DNA of 64,000 nt from Flavobacterium succinicans LMG 10402 (GCF_000611675.1 NZ_JATV01000004.1:1-64000); one strand, 5' to 3'. Shown: positions 37,264 through 47,316, counted from the stretch's first letter. The notes: generated from the letters alone by a model not told the origin. Translations and numbers: made by a program.

Positions 37264-37683
37264 TTACTGTTCCACGTGAAACAGCGCTAACTTTTCATCT
37301 TCTTTTTTTCTCATTAGTAATTCATCAGCTTCTGATTTATCTTTATAACCACAATAATGAAGAATTCCATGAATAATTACGCGTCTTAATTCGTCCTCAA
37401 AAGGAACATTATAATCAACAGCGTTATCTTGAACACGCTCTACAGATATAAAAATATCACCATGAATTTCGTTGCCTAAAGAATAATCGAAACTAATAAC
37501 ATCCGTGAGTGTATCATGATCCAGATACTCTACATTAATTTGGTGAAGATATTCATCATCACAAAATATGTAATTAATATCTCCTTCCGTTTTATTCTCA
37601 GAAACAACAACCTGAGAAATCCATTCTGCAATAGCAGTTTCATTCTCTAAAACAAAATCTGATTCGTAATTAAAATCAATCAT
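37264..37683 (-). CDS. ybeY: Endoribonuclease YbeY (rRNA maturation factor)
   Basis: This 139-residue metal-dependent endoribonuclease is involved in 16S rRNA 3' processing and ribosome quality control. The zinc motif is IHGILHYCGYKDK: the first two histidines of the usual HGxLHxxGxDH are present, but the third is Asp, a variant I recall from Bacteroidota. The N-terminal strand with DINYIFCDDEYLHQINVEYLDHDTLTDVISF matches the family. It overlaps the end of the DUF4175 gene by 8 bases, so the two are coupled. Its last codons (LFHVEQ) are encoded by a parS site. Confidence 0.93.
   Translation of the reverse strand: MIDFNYESDFVLENETAIAEWISQVVVSENKTEGDINYIFCDDEYLHQINVEYLDHDTLTDVISFDYSLGNEIHGDIFISVERVQDNAVDYNVPFEDELRRVIIHGILHYCGYKDKSEADELLMRKKEDEKLALFHVEQ
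37268..37283. promoter_or_regulatory. parS-like site 6, inside the ybeY 3' end
   Basis: TGTTCCACGTGAAACA, 15 of 16 matches, overlaps the final codons of ybeY. Confidence 0.85.
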
Positions 37684-40600
37684 TTTTATTAAAATATTTT
37701 TGAACCTTTTGGTTGAAATTTGGCTGCAAAGGTAGTGATTGTCTGTTTAATATCTCAACACTGTTTAAGTATTGTAACAAACTAGCAGGAAGCGGCTTTG
37801 ATGTATTGTTGAATGCTTTAGAATTGGATTCAGCTTTACGTTTGGTGTCCTCGCCTTGTTGTTGTAAAGCGGTTACAAGTTTTAATAATTCTTGATTAAT
37901 AGAAAGTGAACGTTGTAAAACATCATTCTTAAAACCTTTATTCAAAAGTTGTTTTTCAAGTTGTTTCATCTGCTCTAAAACCTTCTGTCCATTTCCAGTT
38001 AGACCTTGTTTTGATAACTCATTTTGTAGCGCGTCGCGTAATTCCTTTTGCTCTTTATAAATCTGCATTATCGCTTTAGCATCACCTTCGCCGTCTTGAC
38101 CTTCATTGCCATTAGCATCCTTTTGACCTTTACTACCAGATTTAGGATCACCCTCACCAGGCTTATTCTCGCGATTCATTTGTTTTTTCATCTTATCACC
38201 TAAACCTTTTTGTTTTGAAATAATATCAGGTAATTGCATGCCTTTACCTTGCCCCGGTTTAGGATTCCCACTTTTCATGCCAGATAAATTCATCTGCATA
38301 TTACTCAATAACTCGCTCAAAAAATCAGCTAACTTATTGGATGATGCAATAGAAAATTGTTGATGTGAAACCCCTTTAGAAATTACACCGTTACCTAATT
38401 TATCAATGGCACTATCCAAATTGTATTGCACATTACCTACTTCCTTGGTTATCTCATCTTGAATTTTAGCATTACGCAAAGAGAGCGTGAATAAGGAATC
38501 GTCTACATGTTTAAATTGAGTCTTTAAATTTTGTTGCTTTTTTAAGTTAACATTATAACCAAAAGAACCAACTTTAGATATTTTAAATTGCTTCATCACC
38601 TCCTCCTGAGAGAAAGAAAAAGACAGTAAATTATCTAAAACTTGGCGTAACATTTTAACGTCTTCTTCTAATTGTTCTTGCTCGTTTTCAGCCATAGATT
38701 CTTTTAATTGACTACTTAAAGACTTCAATTCGTTGGCTGCCTTTTTTTGATTCGATTTAGCAGATTGCATTTGTTTTTTATTCAACTGCTCTTTAGCTGA
38801 CTTCATATCATTTGAAATAGAATTTTCCAAAGGCTGAGTGTTGGGAAGTTCGAGAGGATTTTTTAAAGATTTATTTTCTTTTTTTACATCCTCTAACTGC
38901 TCTTGTATATTCTTAAATTCATCAGATAACTTATCCTGCTGTTCCACTGCGTTCGGAGAAGGTGAATCGGATAATTTTTGCTGTTCCTGAGAAAGCTTCT
39001 CTAATTTATCTGCAATTTGGTTGGTTTTCTTATCGACATAATACCGTTTTGTTAACTCGACTAATTGCTCCAAAGTTTTAACTTGATTGCTACTGGATTG
39101 TTTGAATTGTTGTAGTTTTTCTTGAAACTCTTCATTGTTTAATTTATCATTAAGTTGGTTTAATTCGTCTAATAACTTCTTGTTTTTATCAATAGATTCA
39201 GTAGCTTTCTCAAGACGTTTTTCAAGAATAGCTTTCGTTTCATCTTTGGTTTCTGTCGACTCTTTTTGTAGATTATCTTTAATTTTTTCAGCAAAAGATT
39301 TCATTAAATCATCTTGTTGCTTTTGTCTTTGAATAAAATCTTGAGCTAATTTTTGCTCTTTAAATTCAAAATCTTTCTTCTCTTTTCCAAGCTTTTTTAG
39401 CTTCTCTAAATCTGAAAACTGTTTACTTTGTTGTTCTAAAGTTTTATCCAAACTATTTAAATTTGAATTTTGTTGTTCAAAAATGGCATCTTGTTGTTCC
39501 GTTTTCGAATCAATATGATTAGAAAAAACTATTGAACGAGTACTCTTAAAATTATGCAAGGCATCATTATCAAATACTTCAAAATAGAAATCATAATCAA
39601 CACCCTCCTCCACTGGAAGATTAGAAGGAAATGAAAAAACAAATTGATCAAATACACCATGGTTACTATTTAATGTTCCACGTTTAGCAAACTGAGGTTT
39701 ACCCTTTTCGTAGTATACTATTTGAAGCTTAGAAATACCATAATCATCATTAATCTTACCTACCAAATGGTTGCTTTGTTGCTTTACCTCTGCAGGAATA
39801 TCGATCAATTCTATACTTGGATACTGATCTTTGACAACAACGAGTTGATAAGTGAGTTTTTCAAAGTTTTTAATGCTAGAATTAGAGGTAATAACTTGAT
39901 AATCTGTATTTTGATTGAATATTTTACTAAAATTAAATGATTGATCTGTAGCAACAAACGGATAAGACTCCTTCCCTATCATAAACGAAATGAAATCAGT
40001 TGCATTACCAACAATTTTCCAAGAAATTTTGGTGCCTTCAGGAATAATTGCATTTCCAGTGCCCTAAACAACCTCACGCTTTCGACTAAGATAATTAGGG
40101 AAATCCATCACCATTTCAAAACTAGCAATAGAAGGTACTGCTATAACATTCAATTCATAATCTTTAGTAATAACAGCATTAGATTCTAAATGGAAAATTA
40201 AATTTTCACTCGTATTTGTAAAATTAAATTGAAACACACCAGGTGAAATAGCCTCCATAAAATAACTTTCGTTACCAATGTAAATTAATACATTTTCAGG
40301 CACAACGTTACCAACGGCTTTGACTTGCAATAGAAATTTTTTATTTTCTTGAACAGATAAACTACTATTTTGAATCACTAATTCAAATGGCGCTGGTTTA
40401 ACAAAAGTAGCATTATAGTGTATCACACGATTGAAACTTTGTGAAATAATAGCCGTATTACCGGAGACATAAAAAAGTAAAATGAAAAATAAAGGAATCA
40501 AAGCAATAGGAAGAAATCGCTTATTTTTCTTAAAATTAATCGCATTACTAAAAGGAATCATTACAAAAGATTGTGACTTCTGCTCAATAGAGGCAACTAA

Positions 40601-40972
40601 TAATTCAGAAGAAATAGTAGAAGGTTGAGCCAATTGAAGAAAATTAAGCAACTTATCCCCTACTTCTGGAAAATGATTTCCAATAATTTGAGCAGCTTGC
40701 TCGTAAGAAATACCCTTTTTAAGTTTGACAATTTTAAATATTGGAAAAGCAATAAATCGAACCAATAAAAACAATTCTACAAAAATAAACGTCCAAAATA
40801 AAAAAGTACGTGCCGCAGGTTGAAGCCACAGAAAATATTCAATAAATAAGGTAAATAAAAAATACAGTAGACCAAAACCCATAAAAAGTAAACTTCCACG
40901 AACTAATTCATTGGTATAAAATTTACGAGTAAAAGCCTCTAACTTTTGATATATAATGATACGAGATTCCAA
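37676..40972 (-). pseudogene. DUF4175-family membrane protein interrupted by an in-frame TAG
   Basis: The full frame would give about 1098 residues. The N-terminal part (40972-40064, 302 residues) has two transmembrane pairs (about 25-75 and 150-175) and an Ig-like start. It ends NYLSRKREVV followed by TAG at 40064-40066. The same frame continues without shift as GTGNAIIPEGTKISWKIVG and runs for 795 residues, with a long coiled-coil, Gln- and Lys-rich region and a low-complexity PGQGKGMQLP / GKPGEGDPKSGSKG part. An internal ATG at 39982 could start a 768-residue fragment. The continued match in frame points to one recent nonsense change, a sequencing error or readthrough. ybeY overlaps its 3' end. 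Confidence 0.85.
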
Positions 40973-41093
40973 GAGATAAAATATTTAAAATATAACCTAT
41001 AAAATTACGATAATATCCAATTCAAAAACATAAAAAAAAGGCATAAAAGAGCACCACTAAAAGAAGAAAAAAACATTACGAAGGCTAAAATCG

Positions 41094-41101
41094 TATATTT
41101 G
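41094..41101 (+). promoter_or_regulatory. -7 box of gltX
   Basis: TATATTTG matches TAnnTTTG, 16 bases before the gltX start codon. The -33 element is weak. Confidence 0.5.
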
Positions 41102-41117
41102 TAAAAAAATAAAAAAG

Positions 41118-42632
41118 ATGTCAAGACCCGTAAGAGTGCGATTTGCACCAAGTCCAACAGGACCTTTACATATAGGCGGAGTAAGAACCGCACTATTTAA
41201 TTATTTGTTTGCCAAAAAAAACAAAGGTACTTTCTACTTAAGAATTGAAGACACGGATCAAAATAGATTTGTACCAGGTGCAGAAGAATACATACTAGAA
41301 GCACTAGAATGGCTAGGCATAGCACCAGATGAAACCGTTGGAAAAAATGAAAAATTTGGCCCTTACAAACAAAGCGAAAGAAAAGAATTGTACCAACAAT
41401 ATGCTGATATTCTAATCAATTCTGGGAATGCTTACTATGCCTTTGATAGCGCAGATGATCTAGATAAAGTTAGAAAAGAATGTGAAGAACAAGGAAAAAC
41501 ATTCATATACAATCATACTAATAGAACACAACTTAACAATTCATTAGTTTTAACTGAAGAAGAAACCAAAGCAAAACTAGCCTCAGGTGCTGATTATGTA
41601 ATACGCTTCAAAACTCCTACAGACGAAACTTTACACTTAAAAGACATCATTCGTGGCGATGTAAAATTTGAAACCAATCTACTAGATGATAAAGTATTAT
41701 TCAAAAGTGATGGTATGCCAACCTATCATTTAGCCAACATAGTCGATGATCATTTAATGGAAACTTCTCATGTAATCCGTGGTGAAGAATGGTTACCCTC
41801 CATGCCACTACACGTATTATTATATCGTGCTTTTGGTTGGGAAGCTCCTGAATTTGCACATTTACCACTAATTTTAAAGCCTATTGGAAACGGAAAACTT
41901 TCCAAAAGAGATGGAGACAAACTAGGTTTCCCTGTTTTTCCTTTAGAATGGACTACAGCAGAAGGTACATCCTCTGGTTACAGAGAAAAAGGCTTTTCCC
42001 CCGAAGCTGTTGTTAACTTCTTAGCGCTATTAGGATGGAATGATGGAACAGAAAAAGAATTGTTTTCATTAGAAGAATTAGCTGAAAGTTTTGACTTAAA
42101 AAGAGTACATAAAGCTGGAGCTAAGTTTGATCCAGAAAAAAATAAATGGTTCAATCACCAGTATTTAATCCACAAATCAGATGCAGATTTAGCACAAGAA
42201 TTTAAATTAATTGTCGCTGAGAAAACCGGAGCAATAGAAAACCTAGCAATAGAAAAGCTTACTAAAATTGTTTCTTTAATTAAAGAACGTGCCAATTTTG
42301 TATCAGAATTTTGGGAACTATCCGACTATTTCTTCGAAGCTCCTACAAATTATGAAGAAAAAGCAAAGAAAAATTGGAAGGAAGAAACACCAGTATTGAT
42401 GCAAGAATTAATCACAATACTAGAAGGAATAGATGATTTTACTTCATTACATATTGAAACATTAGTGAAAGATTGGATGACGAAAAATGAAATTGGAATG
42501 GGTAAAATTATGCAACCGTTTCGATTGAGTTTAGTTGGTGCTCTCAAAGGCCCTCACCTTTTCGATATTGTAGAACTCATTGGAAAACAAGAAACGATCA
42601 CAAGACTACAGAAAGCAATAAACACATTGTAA
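41118..42632 (+). CDS. gltX: Glutamyl-tRNA synthetase
   Basis: This 504-residue class I synthetase charges tRNA-Glu. The HIGH signature is in PSPTGPLHIGGVRTALFN (residues 18-21) and the KMSKS signature is KLSKRDG (about 260-264). The IRGDVKFE, VDDHLMETSHVIRGEEWLPS and C-terminal anticodon-binding helices are all present and the length is normal. It is the first plus-strand gene after the long minus-strand run. A terminator follows. Confidence 0.97.
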   Translation: MSRPVRVRFAPSPTGPLHIGGVRTALFNYLFAKKNKGTFYLRIEDTDQNRFVPGAEEYILEALEWLGIAPDETVGKNEKFGPYKQSERKELYQQYADILINSGNAYYAFDSADDLDKVRKECEEQGKTFIYNHTNRTQLNNSLVLTEEETKAKLASGADYVIRFKTPTDETLHLKDIIRGDVKFETNLLDDKVLFKSDGMPTYHLANIVDDHLMETSHVIRGEEWLPSMPLHVLLYRAFGWEAPEFAHLPLILKPIGNGKLSKRDGDKLGFPVFPLEWTTAEGTSSGYREKGFSPEAVVNFLALLGWNDGTEKELFSLEELAESFDLKRVHKAGAKFDPEKNKWFNHQYLIHKSDADLAQEFKLIVAEKTGAIENLAIEKLTKIVSLIKERANFVSEFWELSDYFFEAPTNYEEKAKKNWKEETPVLMQELITILEGIDDFTSLHIETLVKDWMTKNEIGMGKIMQPFRLSLVGALKGPHLFDIVELIGKQETITRLQKAINTL

Positions 42633-42639
42633 ATAAAAG

Positions 42640-42661
42640 CCCTCCACTTGGAGGGTTTTTT
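42640..42661 (+). terminator. Terminator of gltX
   Basis: CCCTCC and GGAGGG pair around ACTT, followed by TTTTTT, just past the stop codon. Confidence 0.8.
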
Positions 42662-42845
42662 GTTTAGTTAAGACAGTAAAGTACATAAAAATTCAGCAAT
42701 ATAATGAAAGAGAAAAATTAAAACCAACAATCAAAAAAAATGATTAAAGTAATCCAATAAAGTATTAACAAAACAATAACTACATCAATTGTAACATTAA
42801 AATATATGACACGTATAAGTAGTAACGAATCTTAAAACAAAAATT

Positions 42846-43820
42846 ATGGACGTATTTTTAATTATTACTTTAGTCTTCGGACTGTTTATTTTTCTTTCTT
42901 CCTTCTTTACAGTGAAGCAACAAACAAGCATTATTGTAGAACGTTTTGGTAGATTTCACAGTATTAGACAATCTGGACTTCAACTAAAAATTCCATTAAT
43001 TGACAGAATTGCAGGACGTGTAAATTTGAAAATCCAACAATTAGATGTTATTATCGAAACCAAAACTAAAGATAACGTCTTTGTGAAACTAAAAGTATCT
43101 GTGCAATTTATGGTGGTGAAGGAAACAGTATATGATGCCTTTTACAAATTAGAATTTCCACACGATCAAATTACTTCCTATGTATTTGATGTTGTTCGAG
43201 CAGAGGTACCAAAATTAATTTTAGATGATGTTTTTGAGAGAAAAGATGATATCGCTATCGCGGTAAAAAGAGAATTGAACGAAGCTATGACCACCTATGG
43301 CTACACCATTATCAATACCTTAGTTACTGACATAGATCCAGATATTCAAGTAAAAAATGCAATGAATAGAATCAATGCTGCCGATAGAGAGAAAACAGTG
43401 GCAGAATTTGAAGCAGAGGCCTCAAGAATTAGAATTGTAGCCAAAGCCAAAGCAGAAGCAGAAAGTAAACGTTTACAAGGTCAAGGTATAGCAGATCAAA
43501 GAAGAGAAATTGCAAGAGGATTGGTAGAAAGTGTAGATGTATTGAATAAAGTAGGTATCAATTCACAAGAAGCTTCAGCATTAATCGTTGTAACACAACA
43601 TTATGATACACTACAGGCCATTGGTGCGGATACTAATTCCAATTTAATATTGTTACCCAACTCACCGCAAGCAGGCAGCGATATGTTAAACAATATGGTA
43701 GCATCCTTCTCTGCTTCTAACCAAGTGGGAGAAATGATGAAGAAAACAGAACGTAAAAAAGTAAAAAAAGACAATAACAAAACAATTGAACTACCAGATA
43801 TCAATGAAGAGACAACATAA
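42846..43820 (+). CDS. SPFH/band-7 membrane protein (stomatin-like)
   Basis: This 324-residue protein has one N-terminal membrane helix (about 2-20), then an SPFH domain (about 22-190; VKQQTSIIVERFGRFHSIRQSGLQLKIP and VFVKLKVSVQFMVV) and an Ala/Glu/Arg-rich coiled coil (about 190-240; EAEASRIRIVAKAKAEAESKR). The C-terminus is lysine-rich. Such proteins form membrane-associated oligomers that scaffold microdomains or control proteases. No NfeD partner is adjacent. It converges with the DUF6327 operon at a shared hairpin. Confidence 0.9.
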   Translation: MDVFLIITLVFGLFIFLSSFFTVKQQTSIIVERFGRFHSIRQSGLQLKIPLIDRIAGRVNLKIQQLDVIIETKTKDNVFVKLKVSVQFMVVKETVYDAFYKLEFPHDQITSYVFDVVRAEVPKLILDDVFERKDDIAIAVKRELNEAMTTYGYTIINTLVTDIDPDIQVKNAMNRINAADREKTVAEFEAEASRIRIVAKAKAEAESKRLQGQGIADQRREIARGLVESVDVLNKVGINSQEASALIVVTQHYDTLQAIGADTNSNLILLPNSPQAGSDMLNNMVASFSASNQVGEMMKKTERKKVKKDNNKTIELPDINEETT

Positions 43821-43827
43821 GAATAAC

Positions 43828-43859
43828 AATAAAAAAGAGGCTATAAGCCTCTTTTTTTA
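43828..43859. terminator. Bidirectional terminator overlapping a stop codon
   Basis: AAAAAAGAGGC and GCCTCTTTTTT pair around TATAA. The hairpin includes the last codons of the minus-strand DUF6327-like gene, so the two convergent genes share it. Confidence 0.75.
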
Positions 43860-44095
43860 TTAATAATCCAACCTAAAATGTACGGTATTGCTGCTTGCAA
43901 TAATTGCACATAATTATTGGAAAGGGTTTCTTTAAAAGATCCTAAATAACTATTTATTATATTTTTAGGCTCAAAACTCTCCCTTGTTTTTTGAAAACTT
44001 AAGACTACTTTTTGATAGTGAATTTCTTTTTGCAATTTTAAAATTTCCAAATCCCTTTCAATCTCTGCATAAGAGGCATATTTTTTTGCTTCCAT
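43841..44095 (-). CDS. DUF6327-like small protein
   Basis: This 84-residue protein begins with a helical Glu/Lys-rich region (YASYAEIERDLEILKLQKEI) and ends with an amphipathic to hydrophobic segment (LLQAAIPYILGWIINKKRG) that could insert in the membrane. It is the third gene of the YtxH-holin-DUF6327 operon, three bases after the holin-like gene. This trio is common in flavobacteria and is thought of as stress- or envelope-related; no function is proven. Confidence 0.75.
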   Translation of the reverse strand: MEAKKYASYAEIERDLEILKLQKEIHYQKVVLSFQKTRESFEPKNIINSYLGSFKETLSNNYVQLLQAAIPYILGWIINKKRGL

Positions 44096-44098
44096 AAA

Positions 44099-44449
44099 TT
44101 AATCGTTAAAAAAGATTTCTGAAAATTTCTCTAAAATAGGTCCTTCGACGATTTTATCTTTAATCATAAACAAACCGAGTGTAACAGCAAGGTACAAACC
44201 TCCTACCACTAAAAAACCTAAAGCATTACTATTGAAATAATTTCCTAGAGCCAAAGCGGCAGCAACAGAACAAAATAACAACACCATAGCAAAGCAAAGT
44301 AAAATCATAGCAAATTTCAAAATCATAGTACTAGATTTCATCGCAACTTTGAATCCCCAAAGTTTGTAATAAGCAAGATTACTCTCTATATAGGCTTGCA
44401 GTTGTTCTTGAACATCATCTGTTTTATCTTTAAGTTCGTCTAAAGCCAT
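44099..44449 (-). CDS. Phage-holin-like (PF07332-type) membrane protein
   Basis: This 116-residue protein has two hydrophobic hairpin helices (about 42-68 and 75-98) after a helical N-terminus (LKDKTDDVQEQLQAYIESNLAYYKLWGFK). The holin-X family name comes from distant similarity, and no phage genes are near, so a housekeeping membrane role in the operon is more likely than lysis. It starts eight bases after the YtxH gene. Confidence 0.8.
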   Translation of the reverse strand: MALDELKDKTDDVQEQLQAYIESNLAYYKLWGFKVAMKSSTMILKFAMILLCFAMVLLFCSVAAALALGNYFNSNALGFLVVGGLYLAVTLGLFMIKDKIVEGPILEKFSEIFFND

Positions 44450-44457
44450 AGTAAAAG

Positions 44458-44787
44458 TTATTTTTGAAATTTAGCATTTTTCAATTTTAGTGCAGCTAAC
44501 TTTTCTTCTAAGAAAGAAATAACATCCTCAGTTTTATGACTAGCGTTCGAAACTAAATTATCTAAACTTTGTTCTAAATCATCTTTGGTTAAATATACTT
44601 TTTCAACCAACTTATCAGAAACCTCATAAAGTGCTTCATTTAAATTATCTGACGCCTCCTCTACTCCTTTTCTAATTTTTCTTCTAGTATTGCTTCCTTT
44701 ATCTGGTGCAAATAAAATTCCAATACCAGCTCCAATCGCTGCTCCAGTTATAAGCGCTAAAATAGTATTACCTGTATTACTTGACAT
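44458..44787 (-). CDS. YtxH-domain protein
   Basis: This 109-residue protein has an N-terminal glycine-rich hydrophobic segment (ILALITGAAIGAGIGILFAPDKGSNTRRKI), the mark of YtxH proteins, followed by a long amphipathic helix that may form a coiled coil. The Bacillus member is a general-stress protein; the same role here is only inferred. It is the first gene of a three-gene operon. Confidence 0.85.
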   Translation of the reverse strand: MSSNTGNTILALITGAAIGAGIGILFAPDKGSNTRRKIRKGVEEASDNLNEALYEVSDKLVEKVYLTKDDLEQSLDNLVSNASHKTEDVISFLEEKLAALKLKNAKFQK

Positions 44788-45034
44788 ATTTTATGAAAAT
44801 TTAAAGTTACTATGAATAAAGATACAACTTTATTAACAATGTAAAGTTAACAACCTAAAAAACTAATAAAAATAAGAGTGAAATTAAAAATAAGAGCCAT
44901 AGATAAACGAAAAAAATAAAAAGGTAAATTGAGTCGTAAAAAATAAATAAATGGCTTAAATATAATTTATGAAAGTCAATTTTAATATAAATCAATTATA
45001 AAAAATATAAATAAAATAGAAAAAAACTATAATA
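44788..45034. other. AT-rich gap, nothing recognised
   Basis: The gap between the YtxH operon start and the glnS terminator is very AT-rich. I see no convincing ORF, RNA gene or strong hairpin. Confidence 0.5.
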
Positions 45035-45064
45035 AAAAAGCATCCTTTTTAAGGATGCTTTTGA
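45035..45064 (-). terminator. Terminator of glnS
   Basis: AAAAGCATCC and GGATGCTTTT pair around TTTTTAA about 30 bases after the stop; the symmetry would also allow plus-strand use. Confidence 0.8.
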
Positions 45065-45090
45065 TAATAAAAATCTATACAATTGAACAA

Positions 45091-47130
45091 CTACAACTGA
45101 GAGTTAAAAATCGGCAAATGAATCGTGTCATGCTGTAAATTTTCTTTCACCACTTGTTGTACAAAACTCAATTGGCTTTTTAAAGACATCGTGTATAATT
45201 TTTGTAACACTTCTGATTCAAAATCTGAAAATGAAACTAGATTAGAATGTTTCAAAATCAAATTAGAAAATAATAAAGCATTATTATCATTTTTGATGTT
45301 TTTAATAACAGTTTGTATCAATAAACTATAATTAGCAATACTTTCAATATTATTCACAATTGAATTTAAAATGGTCTCAGCATTATTTTGGTCTTTTTCT
45401 TTGACAAATTTATTGATCTCCTTTTGGGTATTCATTAAAAGATTGGCCTCTTTTTTATCTTTTTCTTCCCAAGCATCTTTAAGACCAACTGTTTTATTAA
45501 AGACTAATTTTGAAGAAGTTGTATCTTTATCAGTTGTAAAATAACCCAATCTTTGAAACTGAAAATGTGTTCCAGATACTGTACCAGCTAAACTTGGCTC
45601 TACAAAACCAGTAACAATTTGCAAAGAGGATGGATTCTTAAAATCTAAAAAACTCTTTTCTTTATGACTATCAGGAGCTTCATCTGTAAACAATCGATCG
45701 TACAAACGTACTTCAGCTTCTAAAGCATGCGCAATAGCTACCCAATGCAAGGTACCCGCTACTTTACGTTTACTCGCTTCGCTCCCACTTCCACTCAATG
45801 AATCTGTATCATATGTTGCATGAATTTCAAGAATAGCACCCTCAGCATCTTTGATAACAGACTCTCCTTTAATGATATAACCATTTTTTAAACGGACCTC
45901 GTTTCCAATACTCAATCTGAAAAATTTAGCTGGAGCTACTTCAAGAAAGTCTTCTTTTTCTATATATAATTCACGAGCAAATGGAACTTTTCTATAACCT
46001 GCAGTCTCATCTTCTTGATTATTTTCGGCATCTAACCACTCTACTTTATCTTCAGGATAATTAGTAATAACCAATTTGACAGGATCTAAAACAGCCATTA
46101 CACGATGCGCTTTCTTATTCAAATCTTCGCGTAAACAAAAATCTAAAAGGGAAACATCAATAATATTTTCACGTTTCGCTACACCAATGGTCTCACAAAA
46201 TTTACGGATGGCAGCGGCGGTGTAGCCTCTTCTTCGTAAACCTGAAATTGTAGGCATTCGAGGATCATCCCAACCATTAACCACTTTATCTTGAACCAAT
46301 TGCAATAATTTTCGTTTGCTCATAACGGTATAATTCAAGTTCAATCGAGCAAATTCGTATTGACGAGGACGTACTTTTTCAGCATCATAAATTTGATCCA
46401 AAAACCAGTCATACAACTCGCGGTGCATCACAAATTCAAGGGTACAAATAGAGTGAGAAATTTGTTCTAAATAATCACTTTCACCATGTGCATAATCATA
46501 CATCGGATAAATATTCCAATCGTTTCCAGTACGATGATGATGACGGTGTAAGATTCTATACATCAACGGATCTCGCATCAACATATTAGTGGAAGCCATA
46601 TCAATTTTAGCACGTAAAACATGACTTCCTTCAGGAAAATCACCATTTTTCATTCCTTCAAACAAGGCTAGATTTTCTTCAATAGAACGATTTCTATATG
46701 GACCATCTACTCCTGGTTGTGTAGGCGTTCCTTTTTGAGCAGCCATATCTTCAGAAGATTGACTATCTACATAGGCTTTCCCTTTTTTAATTAACAAAAT
46801 AGCCCAATCATACAATTGTTGAAAATAATCAGAAGAATACACTTCTTCGGACCAATTAAAACCTAACCATTGTACATCTTCCTTGATTGCATCGACATAT
46901 TCTTGCTCTTCTTTAGCAGGATTCGTGTCGTCAAAACGAAGATTTACAGGTGCATTGTATTTTAAACCCAAACCAAAATTTAGACAAATGGATTTGGCAT
47001 GACCAATATGCAAATAACCGTTAGGTTCTGGTGGAAAACGAAAACGTAACTGCTCCTTTGGAAAACCATTCGCAATACTATCTTCTATAATTTGTTCAAT
47101 AAAATGAAGGGATTTTTCTTCTAATGCCAT
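45091..47130 (-). CDS. glnS: Glutaminyl-tRNA synthetase with C-terminal extension
   Basis: This 679-residue class I synthetase charges tRNA-Gln. The signatures are HIGH at 41-44 (PEPNGYLHIGHAKS) and VMSKRKL near 267. The VVNGWDDPRMPTISGLRRRGYT and two beta-barrel anticodon-binding regions (about 340-555) are present. About 115 extra residues (about 565-679), helical and Asn/Lys-rich, follow the normal end. In Bacteroidota this protein is often annotated as a GlnRS/YqeY fusion; here the YqeY resemblance is weak by eye. It is monocistronic with a TATCTTTG box at 47150-47157 on its strand. Confidence 0.95.
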   Translation of the reverse strand: MALEEKSLHFIEQIIEDSIANGFPKEQLRFRFPPEPNGYLHIGHAKSICLNFGLGLKYNAPVNLRFDDTNPAKEEQEYVDAIKEDVQWLGFNWSEEVYSSDYFQQLYDWAILLIKKGKAYVDSQSSEDMAAQKGTPTQPGVDGPYRNRSIEENLALFEGMKNGDFPEGSHVLRAKIDMASTNMLMRDPLMYRILHRHHHRTGNDWNIYPMYDYAHGESDYLEQISHSICTLEFVMHRELYDWFLDQIYDAEKVRPRQYEFARLNLNYTVMSKRKLLQLVQDKVVNGWDDPRMPTISGLRRRGYTAAAIRKFCETIGVAKRENIIDVSLLDFCLREDLNKKAHRVMAVLDPVKLVITNYPEDKVEWLDAENNQEDETAGYRKVPFARELYIEKEDFLEVAPAKFFRLSIGNEVRLKNGYIIKGESVIKDAEGAILEIHATYDTDSLSGSGSEASKRKVAGTLHWVAIAHALEAEVRLYDRLFTDEAPDSHKEKSFLDFKNPSSLQIVTGFVEPSLAGTVSGTHFQFQRLGYFTTDKDTTSSKLVFNKTVGLKDAWEEKDKKEANLLMNTQKEINKFVKEKDQNNAETILNSIVNNIESIANYSLLIQTVIKNIKNDNNALLFSNLILKHSNLVSFSDFESEVLQKLYTMSLKSQLSFVQQVVKENLQHDTIHLPIFNSQL

Positions 47131-47149
47131 TGTTGAGTAATTTGAAAAG

Positions 47150-47157
47150 CAAAGATA
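47150..47157 (-). promoter_or_regulatory. -7 box of glnS
   Basis: CAAAGATA on the plus strand is TATCTTTG on the minus strand, 20 bases before the start codon. Confidence 0.55.
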
Positions 47158-47212
47158 GAAAATTAGATTAGAGTTAACAGCCCTAGCGAATACACTTCAT
47201 CTAAAATATGCT

Positions 47213-47220
47213 TATTTTTG
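47213..47220 (+). promoter_or_regulatory. -7 box of folB
   Basis: TATTTTTG matches TAnnTTTG about 95 bases before the preferred folB start. Confidence 0.45.
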
Positions 47221-47316
47221 TATCAATATTAATCTTAAAGAGATAAGAATCTATTCTAGTTAAGAATGATTTTTACATCATCGTCACATCAATACTACCC
47301 AATAAAAATACAACAA

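Noticed and set aside
39722..40189. Small plus-strand frames across the DUF4175 interruption as an inserted gene
   Set aside because: The minus-strand protein continues in the same frame through this stretch, so there is no insertion; the plus frames are antisense shadows.
44099..44449. Holin-like gene as evidence of a prophage
   Set aside because: The gene is in a three-gene YtxH operon between housekeeping genes, and no other phage gene is seen in the window.
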